A DNA stretch of 64,000 bases from Phycisphaerae bacterium (GTDB lineage: Bacteria; Planctomycetota; Phycisphaerae; UBA1845; Fen-1342), in contig JAUIEC010000008.1 in the NCBI GenBank assembly GCA_030428945.1, forward strand, positions 62,001 through 126,000, in the 5' to 3' direction. Below the pieces are notes generated by a model that worked only from the letters and a program-made list of their open reading frames with translations, did no database searches and was not told where the DNA came from. Shown here in pieces: positions 1-11,153 of this stretch; the first letter of the stretch is position 1, and the number at the start of each line of letters is the position of its first letter. Position numbers and translations under genes: made by a program.

Positions 1-737
1 TCCGGGTGCTGCAGGATCTGGGGTTGCGGGAGACGTACGAGTTGCGTTGCGCGGTCGGGCAACTGGTGCCGATGATGCTGCATCTGCGGGAATACGACGC
101 GGCCCGCGCGGCGGCGGCCGATGTGCTCGGGCAGTTGCGGATCGATTTCGCGGAAGCGTCGCCGGTGGAGAAACCGCAGGTGGCGTCCGACCTGGCCAGC
201 GCCCTGAACACGATGGGACGCGCACTCTCGCCGTATGCGCTGCTGGGGCGAGCGGGTGACCTGCCGGCCAGCGACCCGGCGGAGGCGGTCGCGCTGCACC
301 GCGAGGCCTACGCGCTGGTGATGCGGTACATGCACGCGGGCGCCCTGGTCGGGCACTGCGGCACCGAGGCGTTGCACGCCCTGCGGATGGAGGCGGCGAA
401 TCTCGCCCTGCTTGGTGCGCCGGACGCGGCGATCGCCATCCTGATCGAGGGCCTGGAGGCCGTCGGGCCGCAGCCGGAACTGACCCGGGTGCTTCCGAGC
501 GAGGAACTGCAGATGTGGATCCTGCTCGGGCACCTGCACCTGGAGCAGGGTGCCTGCGCCGCGGCCGGGGAAGCCCTGGATCGGGCCGAGGCTCTCGCGG
601 CGCAGTTTCGGGCCCGGGGCTGGGTGCTGCCGTTTCAACGGCGGACGCGCGGCGATCTGGACCTGCTGCGGGCGGGGGTTGGCCGCGCGGCCGGGCGGCA
701 GTTGCAGGGGCAGGGGGGTCGCGCTACACTTGATTGA
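1..737 (+). CDS. C-terminal part of a TPR-rich protein (5' end outside window)
   Basis: The reading frame is open at the first base and ends at a TGA at 735-737, so only the last ~244 codons are present. The visible part is alpha-helical and Ala/Leu/Glu-rich, with helix pairs resembling degenerate tetratricopeptide repeats (for example the stretch around window positions 400-600). No catalytic motif is visible. Planctomycete Ser/Thr kinases often end in long TPR arrays like those of the two kinases at 7644 and 16659, so this could be the tail of a third such kinase. That is an inference from style only. Confidence 0.6.
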   Translation, partial: RVLQDLGLRETYELRCAVGQLVPMMLHLREYDAARAAAADVLGQLRIDFAEASPVEKPQVASDLASALNTMGRALSPYALLGRAGDLPASDPAEAVALHREAYALVMRYMHAGALVGHCGTEALHALRMEAANLALLGAPDAAIAILIEGLEAVGPQPELTRVLPSEELQMWILLGHLHLEQGACAAAGEALDRAEALAAQFRARGWVLPFQRRTRGDLDLLRAGVGRAAGRQLQGQGGRATLD

Positions 738-758
738 CACGAGTTTCAGGCAGGAAAA

Positions 759-842
759 ATGATGCAGGATCTGGCCGGCTGGCTTGGTTTTTCGGTTTTC
801 GTGCTGCTGGCGGCGTGGTCGATCAGTCGCGGCGGCGGGTGA
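759..842 (+). CDS. 27-residue single-pass membrane microprotein
   Basis: A short ORF begins with two adjacent ATG codons just after an A-rich AGGAAAAA stretch, 21 bases after the stop of the TPR protein. It encodes an N-terminal polar residue run, one hydrophobic segment of about 15 residues (WLGFSVFVLLAAW) and a short Arg/Gly tail. This is the layout of a small single-span membrane protein. No family is recognised. The length makes chance possible, but the position, hydrophobic pattern and ribosome-site-like sequence support it modestly. Confidence 0.35.
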   Translation: MMQDLAGWLGFSVFVLLAAWSISRGGG

Positions 843-900
843 GGGTCGGGCTGCGATCGCTAGGAGTTTCCTGGCGCGACGTTTCCCGCCCCGCTGTGCA

Positions 901-973
901 GGGGCCGTAGCTCAATTGGGAGAGCGCCGGCTTTGCAAGCCGGAGGTTGCCGGTTCGATCCCGGTCGGCTCCA
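901..973 (+). tRNA. tRNA-Ala (UGC)
   Basis: A complete cloverleaf can be drawn. The acceptor stem GGGGCCG pairs with CGGCTCC (one G-U pair), with discriminator A and no encoded CCA. The D arm has GCTC/GAGC, the anticodon stem CCGGC/GCCGG carries TGC at 934-936, and the T arm contains GGTTCGATC. The sequence matches the usual bacterial tRNA-Ala(UGC) pattern. Confidence 0.95.
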
Positions 974-992
974 TTTCCCTTTTCACGTAATC

Positions 993-1028
993 AAAAAGAG
1001 GGACAGCCACGTGGCTGTCCCCCTTTTC
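993..1028 (+). terminator. Rho-independent terminator after tRNA-Ala
   Basis: A perfect inverted repeat (GGGACAGCCAC / GTGGCTGTCCC) is flanked by an A-run on the left and CCCTTTT on the right, 20 bases after the tRNA. It suits termination of the tRNA transcript. Confidence 0.75.
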
Positions 1029-1031
1029 TAA

Positions 1032-1059
1032 GCCCCGACGCCCATTCGGACGCCGGGGC
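1032..1059 (-). terminator. Hairpin after the first PEP-CTERM gene
   Basis: GCCCCGACG and CGCCGGGGC can pair around a 10-base loop, 30 bases beyond the stop of the leftward gene. On the minus strand it is followed by a weak T-poor tract, so termination is likely but not certain. Confidence 0.5.
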
Positions 1060-1088
1060 CTGTTATTCGGGTACCGGACCGTGTTGCC

Positions 1089-1820
1089 TTAGCGCCGCCG
1101 CGTGAACAGGCCGGCCACCAGCATGAGGGCCAGCGAGGCGGGTTCGGGGACGACCGAGATCCGGAAGTCCTTCTTCTGGATCAGGGCCGAGGAACCGGCT
1201 TCGCTGGTCGTGGCCAGGATGTTGTTGAGGATCACCTCGACCCTGGTTGCGCCGGTGGCGAAGACGATGCCTTCGCTGGACAGCAACTGGTTCAGGTTCA
1301 CATCGAGCGCCCCGGTCCAGATCACGCCGAAGCCCGGGCCGTCGTCGGCCAGGTTGTAGTCTCCGCCCGACGGCGTGTAGACCATGTTGGCGTTCACGCT
1401 GACCGGCGTGATGTTGACATCGTCGACTTCGGTGATGTTGATGAACACCGGGGTCGAAATGGTGGCCGAGGTGTCCAGGCCGCCGGCGCCGAAGATCGTG
1501 TAGTCGCCGGCCTCGCGGATCTCGAGCGCGTCGATCCCGAAACTCGGCTTGGCTTCGATCGCCAGGGACAGGGTTCCGATCGTGCTGTCGAAGGCGCCAC
1601 CCTGGGCGTTCGACACGAACGAGATCGGGTCGAAATCAAGGGTGTCGCCGGAGACCATCGGACTGCCGAACAGCGGGGGCGGGTCGGTGGCCGTGTCTTC
1701 GGTGACGCTGACGAAATCAACGGTGTTTCCGCTGAAGTCGCCGTAGTTGATCTGTGCGGTTGCTGACGCGGCCAGGACCCCGATGAGGCCGAGCGCGGCG
1801 CCGCAGTGGAATACGCGCAT
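1089..1820 (-). CDS. PEP-CTERM sorting-domain secreted protein (paralogue 1)
   Basis: 243 residues with a Sec signal peptide (Arg at residue 2, hydrophobic core, AxA-like site near residues 20-22, ATAQ). A beta-rich Asp/Thr/Gly body follows, then a C-terminal sorting tag: the VPEPASLAL motif, a short hydrophobic helix and a terminal RRR. PEP-CTERM tags are known to be recognised by exosortase, which trims and anchors proteins to the cell surface. The start has a GGGAGAG ribosome site 3-6 bases upstream. It is about two-thirds identical by eye to the next gene at 2040-2768, and the two share promoter and leader sequence, so they are a tandem duplication. Ligand or role is unknown. Confidence 0.85.
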   Translation of the reverse strand: MRVFHCGAALGLIGVLAASATAQINYGDFSGNTVDFVSVTEDTATDPPPLFGSPMVSGDTLDFDPISFVSNAQGGAFDSTIGTLSLAIEAKPSFGIDALEIREAGDYTIFGAGGLDTSATISTPVFINITEVDDVNITPVSVNANMVYTPSGGDYNLADDGPGFGVIWTGALDVNLNQLLSSEGIVFATGATRVEVILNNILATTSEAGSSALIQKKDFRISVVPEPASLALMLVAGLFTRRR

Positions 1821-1892
1821 GCTTCTCTCCCAATAGATGTACCTTCGACACAGCAGGCCCGGGAAGACGTGCCCGCGGAATCTCTCCGCTAG

Positions 1893-1922
1893 TGTTTAGG
1901 CACCCGATTTCGGCGATTTCAA
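1893..1922 (-). promoter_or_regulatory. Promoter of PEP-CTERM gene 1
   Basis: On the minus strand TTGAAA (1917-1922), an 18-base spacer and TAAACA (1893-1898) precede the gene. The same elements, spacing and flanking CTCTCC/GTGTTT blocks recur before the second paralogue, which supports function. Confidence 0.6.
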
Positions 1923-1982
1923 GTCGTGTTTTCTGGGGCGTTGCATCGCCGGCGATGTGCCGCGCGGTCGGCGCAAACAGAA

Positions 1983-2016
1983 CCCCGGCGCCCTTCCAAT
2001 CAGAAGGTCGCCGGGG
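1983..2016 (-). terminator. Terminator after PEP-CTERM gene 2
   Basis: CCCCGGCG and CGCCGGGG flank an imperfect inner stem (CCTTC/GAAGG), placed 24 bases past the stop codon. On the minus strand it is followed by TTCTGTTT. Confidence 0.65.
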
Positions 2017-2039
2017 GTCATGGTGAGTGTTCCGGCCGG

Positions 2040-2768
2040 TTACCGGCGGCGGTTGAAGGCCAGTCCGAGCAGGCCGAGCAGCGCCAGCGAGGACGGTTCG
2101 GGAACGATCGTGATCTTGAAATCTTCCTTGACGATTTCGGCGAACGAATCGGCTTCGCTGGTGGTGGCGAGGATGTTGTTCAGGATGACCTCGACGCGGG
2201 TGGCGCCGGTGGCGAAGACGATGCCTTCGCTGGAAAGCAACTGGTCGACATCGACGTCCAGCGCGCCGCTCCAGGGGAGGTTCGTGCCCGGCCCGTCATC
2301 GGCGAGGTTGTAGCTTCCGCCCATGGTGAAGACCATGTTGGCGGACAGGCTGATCGGCGAGACGCTGACCCCGTCGATCTCGGTGACGTCGATGAAGACC
2401 GGCGTCGAGACGGTGGCCGAGGTGTCGCTGGTGCCGACCCCGGTGAGCGAGAAGTTGCCCGACTCGCGCAGTTCGAAGGCCTCGACGGCGAAGCCCGGTT
2501 TGGCTTCGATGGCCAGGGCGAGGGTTCCGATGGTGCTGTCGAGCGATCCGGCGGCGGACTGGGACAGGAAGTCCGGGTCGAAGTCGAGGGTGTCGCCGGA
2601 GACGTTGGGCGGGCCGAACAGCGGGGGGGCGTCGGTGGCGGAGTCTTCGGTGACGCTGACGAAATCGACGGTGGATCCGCTGAAATCGCCATAATTGATC
2701 TGGGCGGCGGCGGTCGCGGCCAGGAGTCCGGTCAGGCCGAGTACGGCGCCACACTGAAATACACGCAT
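2040..2768 (-). CDS. PEP-CTERM sorting-domain secreted protein (paralogue 2)
   Basis: 242 residues with the same architecture as the gene at 1089: signal peptide ending near ATAAAQ, a beta-rich extracellular body, then VPEPSSLAL, a hydrophobic helix and a final RRR. The family signals export and exosortase-dependent surface retention. The ribosome site (GGGAGAG) and the first codons are nearly identical to those of paralogue 1. Differences are concentrated in the middle of the protein, consistent with divergence after duplication. A terminator-like hairpin separates the two copies, so each is probably transcribed from its own promoter. Function beyond surface display is not predictable. Confidence 0.85.
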   Translation of the reverse strand: MRVFQCGAVLGLTGLLAATAAAQINYGDFSGSTVDFVSVTEDSATDAPPLFGPPNVSGDTLDFDPDFLSQSAAGSLDSTIGTLALAIEAKPGFAVEAFELRESGNFSLTGVGTSDTSATVSTPVFIDVTEIDGVSVSPISLSANMVFTMGGSYNLADDGPGTNLPWSGALDVDVDQLLSSEGIVFATGATRVEVILNNILATTSEADSFAEIVKEDFKITIVPEPSSLALLGLLGLAFNRRR

Positions 2769-2841
2769 GCTTCTCTCCCAATTGCACTTACGTTCGTTGT
2801 AGCGGGCGCGCGGATGCGGGCCTGCGAAACCTCTCCAGTAG

Positions 2842-2871
2842 TGTTTAGGCGCGCGGTTCCGGCCATTTCAA
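2842..2871 (-). promoter_or_regulatory. Promoter of PEP-CTERM gene 2
   Basis: TTGAAA (2866-2871), 18-base spacer and TAAACA (2842-2847) on the minus strand, matching the promoter of paralogue 1 in elements and spacing. Confidence 0.6.
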
Positions 2872-2947
2872 ACGGTGTTTTTGCCTGGGGTGGAGGCGGG
2901 TCGGCGGAGGGGGGCGGGGATCTGTCGAAAAAGTGTGTCGGGGGGCG

Positions 2948-2976
2948 TTGACAGCCTCCGGGGAGCTGGGTACTTT
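2948..2976 (+). promoter_or_regulatory. Promoter of the 23S-5S rRNA unit
   Basis: A perfect TTGACA (2948-2953), a 17-base spacer and TACTTT (2971-2976) point rightward into the rRNA leader. It lies about 260 bases before the mature 23S end and no other promoter of this quality is seen between. Confidence 0.7.
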
Positions 2977-3059
2977 ACTGGACCCTCGTGAGAGCGGGGG
3001 CAGCCGGCCGCGACCGGGCGGAAGCGCGTGGGCGTGAGCTGGTCGGCGATCTTTGACAA

Positions 3060-3236
3060 GTGCATAGTGTGGATACGTAGGCAATTGAACCGTGTCGATC
3101 ACGGTGCCTGTGGTTGGTCCGCGGGTCGGGCGTTTCGGCGTCCGGCGGGTGGGCTGATTCGCGGGTGTCGTGTGATTTCTGAGAATAGATTCTTTCGAGG
3201 ATATGTGCCTGGCTGATCGCAGGACTTCATAAATGT
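3060..3236 (+). other. 23S rRNA leader with processing-stem left arms
   Basis: The leader carries segments complementary to the 23S trailer. 3066-3077 pairs perfectly (12 bp) with 6150-6161, 3089-3095 with 6134-6140, 3205-3212 with 6078-6085, and the stretch just before and into the mature end (from 3227) with 6041-6057. These would form the long helix that RNase III-type enzymes cut to release pre-23S. Confidence 0.75.
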
Positions 3237-6048
<2,812 letters not shown>

Positions 6049-6217
6049 GCATTTATGATCTCCTGGATCAACGCGCGTCAGGCACATTCACGTGAGAATC
6101 TGCTGCAGGCCGGAGAAATCCCGCCTGCCTCAAACACGGTACGACGCTGCGTATCCACACTGCACAAAACTGCAAGCTCCGCTGCACCGGCCCGAGGAGG
6201 CCAACGCAGCGACAAAG
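6049..6217 (+). other. 23S-5S spacer with processing-stem right arms
   Basis: This spacer holds the complements of the leader segments (6049-6057, 6078-6085, 6134-6140, 6150-6161). No tRNA is present in it. Confidence 0.7.
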
Positions 6218-6330
6218 TCTTCCGGTGAAGTTACGTGCGGGGTCACACCTGATCCCATTCCGAACTCAGAAGTTAAGCCCGCACGGCCGATGGTAGTCCT
6301 GATCGGGCAAGAGTAGGTGATCGCCGGTTT
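6218..6330 (+). rRNA. rrf: 5S ribosomal RNA
   Basis: The central 5S signature is present (CACACCTGATCCCATTCCGA, then AACTCAGAAGTTAAG and CCGATGGTAGT). The ends (TCCGGTGA and TCGCCGG) pair to give helix I. Exact ends are uncertain by a few bases. Confidence 0.92.
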
Positions 6331-6334
6331 TGTC

Positions 6335-6375
6335 GGCCCAACGACGTCACAAGCGTCGTTGGGCCGTTTTTTTTT
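6335..6375 (+). terminator. Terminator of the rRNA unit
   Basis: A 12-bp perfect stem (GGCCCAACGACG / CGTCGTTGGGCC) with a 7-base loop is followed by G and nine T residues. It is a textbook intrinsic terminator five bases after 5S. Confidence 0.95.
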
Positions 6376-6536
6376 GCCCCCGCACACCACCGGGTCCGGC
6401 CCCGGAGCCGCCCCGCCCTCAGCCGCTCCCAAAAATCTCCGATTTCGCCGGCCACCCGCCGGCCGGTCTCCCATTCAGACGGGTGCCGCAGGTCACACGC
6501 GACCGGCGGACGACAACCCGCAACGGAGGACCGGCC

Positions 6537-6707
6537 ATGAATCGGACCACAAACCCCACCCGCGAAGATCTGCTCGGCGTCGCCGCCGTCTGTGGCGTCT
6601 ACGCCCTGGCCTTCGGACTGCTGCTGAACCTGGTCCGGGTGCTGTCGACGGTCGCCGGGCGGCTCGACAGCTCGTGGCAGCTCGCCAGCCAGGGGATGCT
6701 GCCATGA
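6537..6707 (+). CDS. 56-residue small membrane protein
   Basis: The ATG follows a strong GGAGGA site by 6 bases. The peptide has a polar N-terminus (about 12 residues), one hydrophobic span (LLGVAAVCGVYALAFGLLL) and a polar C-terminus. Its stop overlaps the next ATG as ATGA, so the two small genes are translationally coupled. Together with the ECF-like sigma factor and kinase genes that follow, they may form one cluster. No family is recognised. Confidence 0.55.
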   Translation: MNRTTNPTREDLLGVAAVCGVYALAFGLLLNLVRVLSTVAGRLDSSWQLASQGMLP

Positions 6708-6931
6708 GCCGGCGTAGCAGACGATCGGTCGCGCTCGCGGTCGCCGCGGCGCTCTTCGCCGTCCTGGCCGGGATGTCCAGCCTGGGCGGCGGCGAACCCG
6801 CTCCACCAGCCGACGAGGGGCGACCGGCCCTGTCGTCGCGGCAGGCCCTGGCACAGATCGACCGCCAGTGTCACGCGGTGATCCTGGGGGCGTACGACAG
6901 CCTGCACCGTCTGGGCCAGCTCGGACGCTGA
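6704..6931 (+). CDS. 75-residue exported or membrane-anchored small protein
   Basis: It starts inside the stop of the previous gene (ATGA overlap). The N-terminus is Arg-rich (MSRRSRRS), followed by a hydrophobic stretch (VALAVAAALFAVLAGM) that could be a signal peptide or anchor, then a Pro/Ala linker and an amphipathic helix with one Cys. It ends 27 bases before the sigma factor gene. Its place directly before an ECF-like sigma gene raises the idea of a membrane regulator, but no anti-sigma motif (such as a zinc-binding HxxxCxxC) is visible. Confidence 0.5.
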   Translation: MSRRSRRSVALAVAAALFAVLAGMSSLGGGEPAPPADEGRPALSSRQALAQIDRQCHAVILGAYDSLHRLGQLGR

Positions 6932-6958
6932 TCGTCGCCCGGGCGGGGATCAACTAGG

Positions 6959-7576
6959 ATGCCGTCGATGGCCGCTTCCGAGAAACCAGATGTGACCCGG
7001 CTGCTGCAGGCCGTGCGTGACGGCGAGACCGACGCCCGGGCCCGGCTCTTCGAAGTCGTCTACGCCGAACTGCGGCAGGTCGCCGCCCGGGCCCGCTTCG
7101 TCGGCGGACACGGCGAGACGATGCAGCCGACGGTCCTGGCAAACGAGGCCTACCTGATGCTCGCCCGCCGCCTGTCCATTCCGCTGCACAACGAGCCCAC
7201 CAATCGGCAGGAGTTCTTCCGGGCCGCGGCGCTGGCGATGCGGATGATCCTCCGCGACTACTGGCGGGCCCGGACCGCCCGGAAACGCGGCGGTGGCCAA
7301 CCGCGACCGGGGCTGGGCGACCACGACCCGGCCGCGCCGCAGGCCGAGTTCGAGCAGCACGAGTTCCTGGCGCTCGACGCCTCACTCAAGCGGCTGGAGC
7401 AGTACAACCCGCGCTGGTATGCCGTCGTGCTGTACCGGCACTTCGCCGGGCGAAGCATCGAGGAGACGGCCGACCTGGTCGGCGTAGCGGTGTCGACGGT
7501 CAAGTCGGACTGGCAACTCGCCCGGGCGTGGCTGCGGCGCGACATCGAGGGAAGCGCGACGGCGGATGACCGTTGA
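6959..7576 (+). CDS. ECF-like RNA polymerase sigma factor (Sigma70_ECF family)
   Basis: 205 residues. Region 2 spans about residues 10-90 (DVTRLLQAVRDGETDARARL, then helices ending with a DYWRARTARKR segment) and region 4 about 125-195, with the helix-turn-helix RSIEETADLVGVAVSTVKSD. This is the ECF-like type common in planctomycetes, in which the gene is typically next to a large Ser/Thr kinase. Here the kinase begins 67 bases downstream on the same strand. The known theme for such pairs is control of the sigma factor by kinase signalling rather than by a classical anti-sigma factor, but for this pair it is an inference. An alternative ATG lies 9 bases downstream. Confidence 0.88.
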   Translation: MPSMAASEKPDVTRLLQAVRDGETDARARLFEVVYAELRQVAARARFVGGHGETMQPTVLANEAYLMLARRLSIPLHNEPTNRQEFFRAAALAMRMILRDYWRARTARKRGGGQPRPGLGDHDPAAPQAEFEQHEFLALDASLKRLEQYNPRWYAVVLYRHFAGRSIEETADLVGVAVSTVKSDWQLARAWLRRDIEGSATADDR

Positions 7577-7643
7577 GCGTTCCCCCGCGCGCCACGGGCA
7601 GGGCGTGCCGCGCTGACGGTGGTCTGATCGCAGGAGACTGTGC

Positions 7644-10600
7644 GTGAGCCGAGCGAATCCTCCGGAGTTCTCACCGGAGCAGCGAGCCCTGATCGATCAG
7701 CTCACCCGAGAGGCCCTCGAGGTGCCCGCGGACCGGCGGGCCGCCCACGTGCGGGCCGGCGCGGGCGGTGACCAGGCGGTCATTCGCGAGGTCCTCGATC
7801 TGCTGGCGCAACTCGACCGTCCGGGGGCGACCGACTACCTCGCGGATCCGGCCGTCCTGCCGACCGCGCTGGCCGCACCGGACGAGACGCGGGTCTCGGG
7901 CGGCGGCGGGGTGGTCCGCGGAAGCGAGCGGCCCGGCGATCAGATCGGACCGTATCGCCTGGTCGAGCAGCTTGGTGAGGGCGGGTTCGGCGTGGTCTGG
8001 ATGGCCGAGCAGCAGGAGCCGGTCCGTCGGCGGGTGGCGCTGAAGATCATCAAGCTGGGCATGGACACCACCCAGGTCATTCGGCGCTTCGAGGCCGAGC
8101 GGCAGGCCCTCGCGCTGATGGATCATCCCGGCATCTCGAAGGTCTTCGACGCCGGCGCGACCGACAGCGGACGGCCGTACTTCGCGATGGAACTGGTCGA
8201 CGGGGTTCCGCTGACCAATTACTGCGACGCCCGCAGCCTGTCGCTGGCCGATCGCCTGGGGCTGTTCATGGAGGTCTGCGACGCCGTCCAGCACGCGCAC
8301 CAGAAGGGGATCATTCACCGCGACATCAAGCCGAGCAACATCCTGGTGGCCGAGATCGACGGTCGGCCGGTGCCGAAGGTGATCGACTTCGGGATCGCCA
8401 AGGCGACCGACCAGCGTCTGACCGAACACACCATGTTCACCGAGCACGGCCAGTTCATCGGCACGCCCGCGTACATGTCGCCGGAACAGGCGGATCCGCA
8501 CGCGGCCGACATCGACACGCGCAGCGACATCTATTCGCTCGGCGTGGTCCTGTACGAACTGCTGGTCGGGACGACGCCCTTTGATGTGCGATCGCTGCGG
8601 GGGGCGGCCCTCGACGAGATCAAGCGGATCATCTGCGAAGTCGAACCGAGTCGTCCCAGCACACGGACGGGCACCCTGGGCGACGATCTGCGGTCCGTCG
8701 CGGACCAGCGCCGCGTGGGGACCCGCCGGCTGGGGACGGTTCTGCGGGGCGATCTCGACTGGATCGTGATGAAGGCCCTCGAGAAGGACCGACGCCGGCG
8801 GTACGAATCCGCGACCGGACTGGCGGCCGACATTCGGCGGCACCTGCGAAACGAACCGGTCGAAGCTTCGCCACCCAGCGCGACCTATCGACTCGGGCGC
8901 CTGATCCGGCGCAACCGCGGCGTCTTCGCGGCGGGCGCTGCGATCGTCGTGTTGCTGGTCGCGGGCATCGCGGGGACCAGCGTCGGGCTGGTGCGGGCAC
9001 TGCGGGCCGAAGCCGTCGCCCGCAGCGAGGCGGAGCGGGCCCGGATCGCGGCCGGGCGGGCGGCCACGACGGCGGACCTGCTGACCGACGCGCTGGCGGG
9101 GGTCGGACCATCGGTCGCGCAGGGGCGCGACACGGCCCTGCTGGAGGAGGTCCTGCAGCGGGCCGAGCAGCGGATCGCCAGCGACCTGCCGGACGAGCCC
9201 GAGATCGAGGCGCCGCTGCGACGCACGCTCGCGGCGACGTACTACCAGATGGGCCTGTTCGAGAAGGCCCAGGAGAACAGCCGGCGGGCCCTCGAACTGT
9301 ATCGCGAAATGCACCCGGGCGATCACCCGGACCGGGCGGCCTGCCTGAACAGTCTCGGGTTGGCGCTGGAGGCCCGGTCGTGTGATGACGAAGCCGAGGT
9401 GTTCTACCGGGCGTCACTGGCGATGCGTGAGCGCCTGGATCGCGAGGACGATGACGATGCCGAAGCCGAGGCGCTCCGCAACCTGGCGACGCTGCTGACC
9501 TTCCAGGACCGGTCCGCCGAGGCCCGGGACCTGCTCGAACGGGCGCTGCGGAAACTCGAACGGTTCCACGGCGGGGCGGATCACTCGGACAATGCAACGG
9601 TGATCAACGCCCTCGGCAATCTCGAACGGCGCGACGGAAACCTGGAACTCGCCCGCGGGCACTATGCGGCCGCCCTGGCGATGCACCGCCGGGTGCTGGA
9701 TCCGCGGCACCCGTTCATCGCCACGGATCTCCGCAACCTCGGCGGCCTGCTCGAGGAACTGGGCGAGACGCAGGCGGCCGAAGACCTGCTGCGTGAAGCG
9801 ATCGCGCTCGACCGCGTCGTGCTGGGTGATCACGCGGACCTGGCGGCATCGCTCAGCTTCCTGGGCGAACTGCTCCGCGATCAGGGTCGCTTCGCGGACG
9901 CCGAGCCGATCCTGCATGAGGCGGTCGAGGTCGCCCGCCGCACGTTGCGGCCGGATCACCCGGAGATCGCCCGACACCTGACCAGCCTGGCGATCTGTGT
10001 TAGTTCCGGCGGCGACCCCGAGCGGGCGCTGGAACTTCACCGGAAGGCGCTGAAGATCGACGAGAGCGCGGCCGGTGGTCTGCCGGACCGGACGGTCACG
10101 ACGCGCAACAACATCGCGTACTGCCTGATGGACCTCGGCCGCCTGGACGAGGCTGAGGAGGTCTTCCGGCAGGCGGTCGCGGATCAGCAGAAGCTGACGC
10201 CGGAGGGGTCGGAGAAACTGGCCACGCTCTTGAACAACCTCGGCCGCTGCCTGCGTCAGCAGGAGAACCTGGCGGAAGCGACCAGGGTGTTCGAGCGCGT
10301 TCTCGCGGTACGGCGTGATCTGCACGGCGCCGCGCACCCGAGCATCGCCAACACGCTCAACGATCTGGGCAGCGTCTATGCCGGCCGGCAGGAACTGGAT
10401 CGGGCCGAAACACTGAAGCGCGACGCCGTGGCGATGTACGAGGACCTGCTCGGCGCCGATCATCTTTATGCCACCATCGTGCGCGTGTCGCTGGCCGGTG
10501 TGCTGCGTTCCCGGGGCCGGCACGAGGAGGCCGCGGAGATCTACCAGCAGGCGCTGCCGCAGTTTGTCGAGACCTTCGGCCCGGGGCACGCCCGGACGCT

Positions 10601-10967
10601 GATGGTGCGGACCGCGCTGGGTGAACTGCTGCGGACGCTGGACCGATCCGAGCAGGCCGCCGAACAGTTTCAACTGGTGCTGGCCGCCGCCGACCCGGAA
10701 GCGCCGGCCGTCGACCTGTCAGACGTGCGGGTCCGCCTCGGCGCGGCGCTGGTTGACCTGCAGCGTTACGACGAGGCGGAACCCGTGCTGCTGCAGGCCG
10801 AGCGTGAACGGGCCGAACAGCCGGAGGCGGCCGGGGACCCGGCATCGGCCCGCCGCGAACTGGTGGCGCTCTATGAGGCGTGGCATGCGGCGCGTCCGGG
10901 GGCGGGCCACGACGCGCGGGCGGCAACCTGGCGGGCCCGGCTGCACGACGTGACCGAGGCACCTTGA
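7644..10967 (+). CDS. Membrane Ser/Thr protein kinase with long TPR ectodomain
   Basis: 1107 residues from a GTG start preceded by CAGGAG. The kinase domain (about 100-410) has the glycine loop GEGGFG (111-116), catalytic Lys134, HRDIKPSN with Asp227 and DFG with Asp248, so it should be active. One membrane span lies near residues 430-452. The rest is an array of about a dozen TPRs, including tetratricopeptides of the kinesin-light-chain type (repeated 'HP..A..L.NLG' units). The kinase would be cytoplasmic and the TPR array outside, sensing or scaffolding partners. It follows the ECF-like sigma gene on the same strand, the common planctomycete pairing. Its substrate is unknown. Confidence 0.9.
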   Translation: MSRANPPEFSPEQRALIDQLTREALEVPADRRAAHVRAGAGGDQAVIREVLDLLAQLDRPGATDYLADPAVLPTALAAPDETRVSGGGGVVRGSERPGDQIGPYRLVEQLGEGGFGVVWMAEQQEPVRRRVALKIIKLGMDTTQVIRRFEAERQALALMDHPGISKVFDAGATDSGRPYFAMELVDGVPLTNYCDARSLSLADRLGLFMEVCDAVQHAHQKGIIHRDIKPSNILVAEIDGRPVPKVIDFGIAKATDQRLTEHTMFTEHGQFIGTPAYMSPEQADPHAADIDTRSDIYSLGVVLYELLVGTTPFDVRSLRGAALDEIKRIICEVEPSRPSTRTGTLGDDLRSVADQRRVGTRRLGTVLRGDLDWIVMKALEKDRRRRYESATGLAADIRRHLRNEPVEASPPSATYRLGRLIRRNRGVFAAGAAIVVLLVAGIAGTSVGLVRALRAEAVARSEAERARIAAGRAATTADLLTDALAGVGPSVAQGRDTALLEEVLQRAEQRIASDLPDEPEIEAPLRRTLAATYYQMGLFEKAQENSRRALELYREMHPGDHPDRAACLNSLGLALEARSCDDEAEVFYRASLAMRERLDREDDDDAEAEALRNLATLLTFQDRSAEARDLLERALRKLERFHGGADHSDNATVINALGNLERRDGNLELARGHYAAALAMHRRVLDPRHPFIATDLRNLGGLLEELGETQAAEDLLREAIALDRVVLGDHADLAASLSFLGELLRDQGRFADAEPILHEAVEVARRTLRPDHPEIARHLTSLAICVSSGGDPERALELHRKALKIDESAAGGLPDRTVTTRNNIAYCLMDLGRLDEAEEVFRQAVADQQKLTPEGSEKLATLLNNLGRCLRQQENLAEATRVFERVLAVRRDLHGAAHPSIANTLNDLGSVYAGRQELDRAETLKRDAVAMYEDLLGADHLYATIVRVSLAGVLRSRGRHEEAAEIYQQALPQFVETFGPGHARTLMVRTALGELLRTLDRSEQAAEQFQLVLAAADPEAPAVDLSDVRVRLGAALVDLQRYDEAEPVLLQAERERAEQPEAAGDPASARRELVALYEAWHAARPGAGHDARAATWRARLHDVTEAP

Positions 10968-11153
10968 TCCCGGCTTGCCGAAAAAGCCCGGCCGCAACGC
11001 ATTTCGCAAACGCTGATCGCTTCCGCACAGTTCCCGCGGGCGGACCGCGGGTCCGCGTATACCGGGTTCGTCAAGAGGAGCGGGGCGGCCCCGCTCCGCA
11101 TGTACCGGGGCGCCCGGTCGGGAGCCGGGTGCCCGAGGCATGGGAGGTGCCCG

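Noticed and set aside
1926-2951. A rightward frame of about 340 codons over the second PEP-CTERM gene
   Set aside because: It is antisense to a gene with signal peptide, sorting tag, promoter and ribosome site.
7671-11028. Long leftward frames opposite the kinase gene
   Set aside because: They mirror the third-position GC bias of the real gene and contain no motif.
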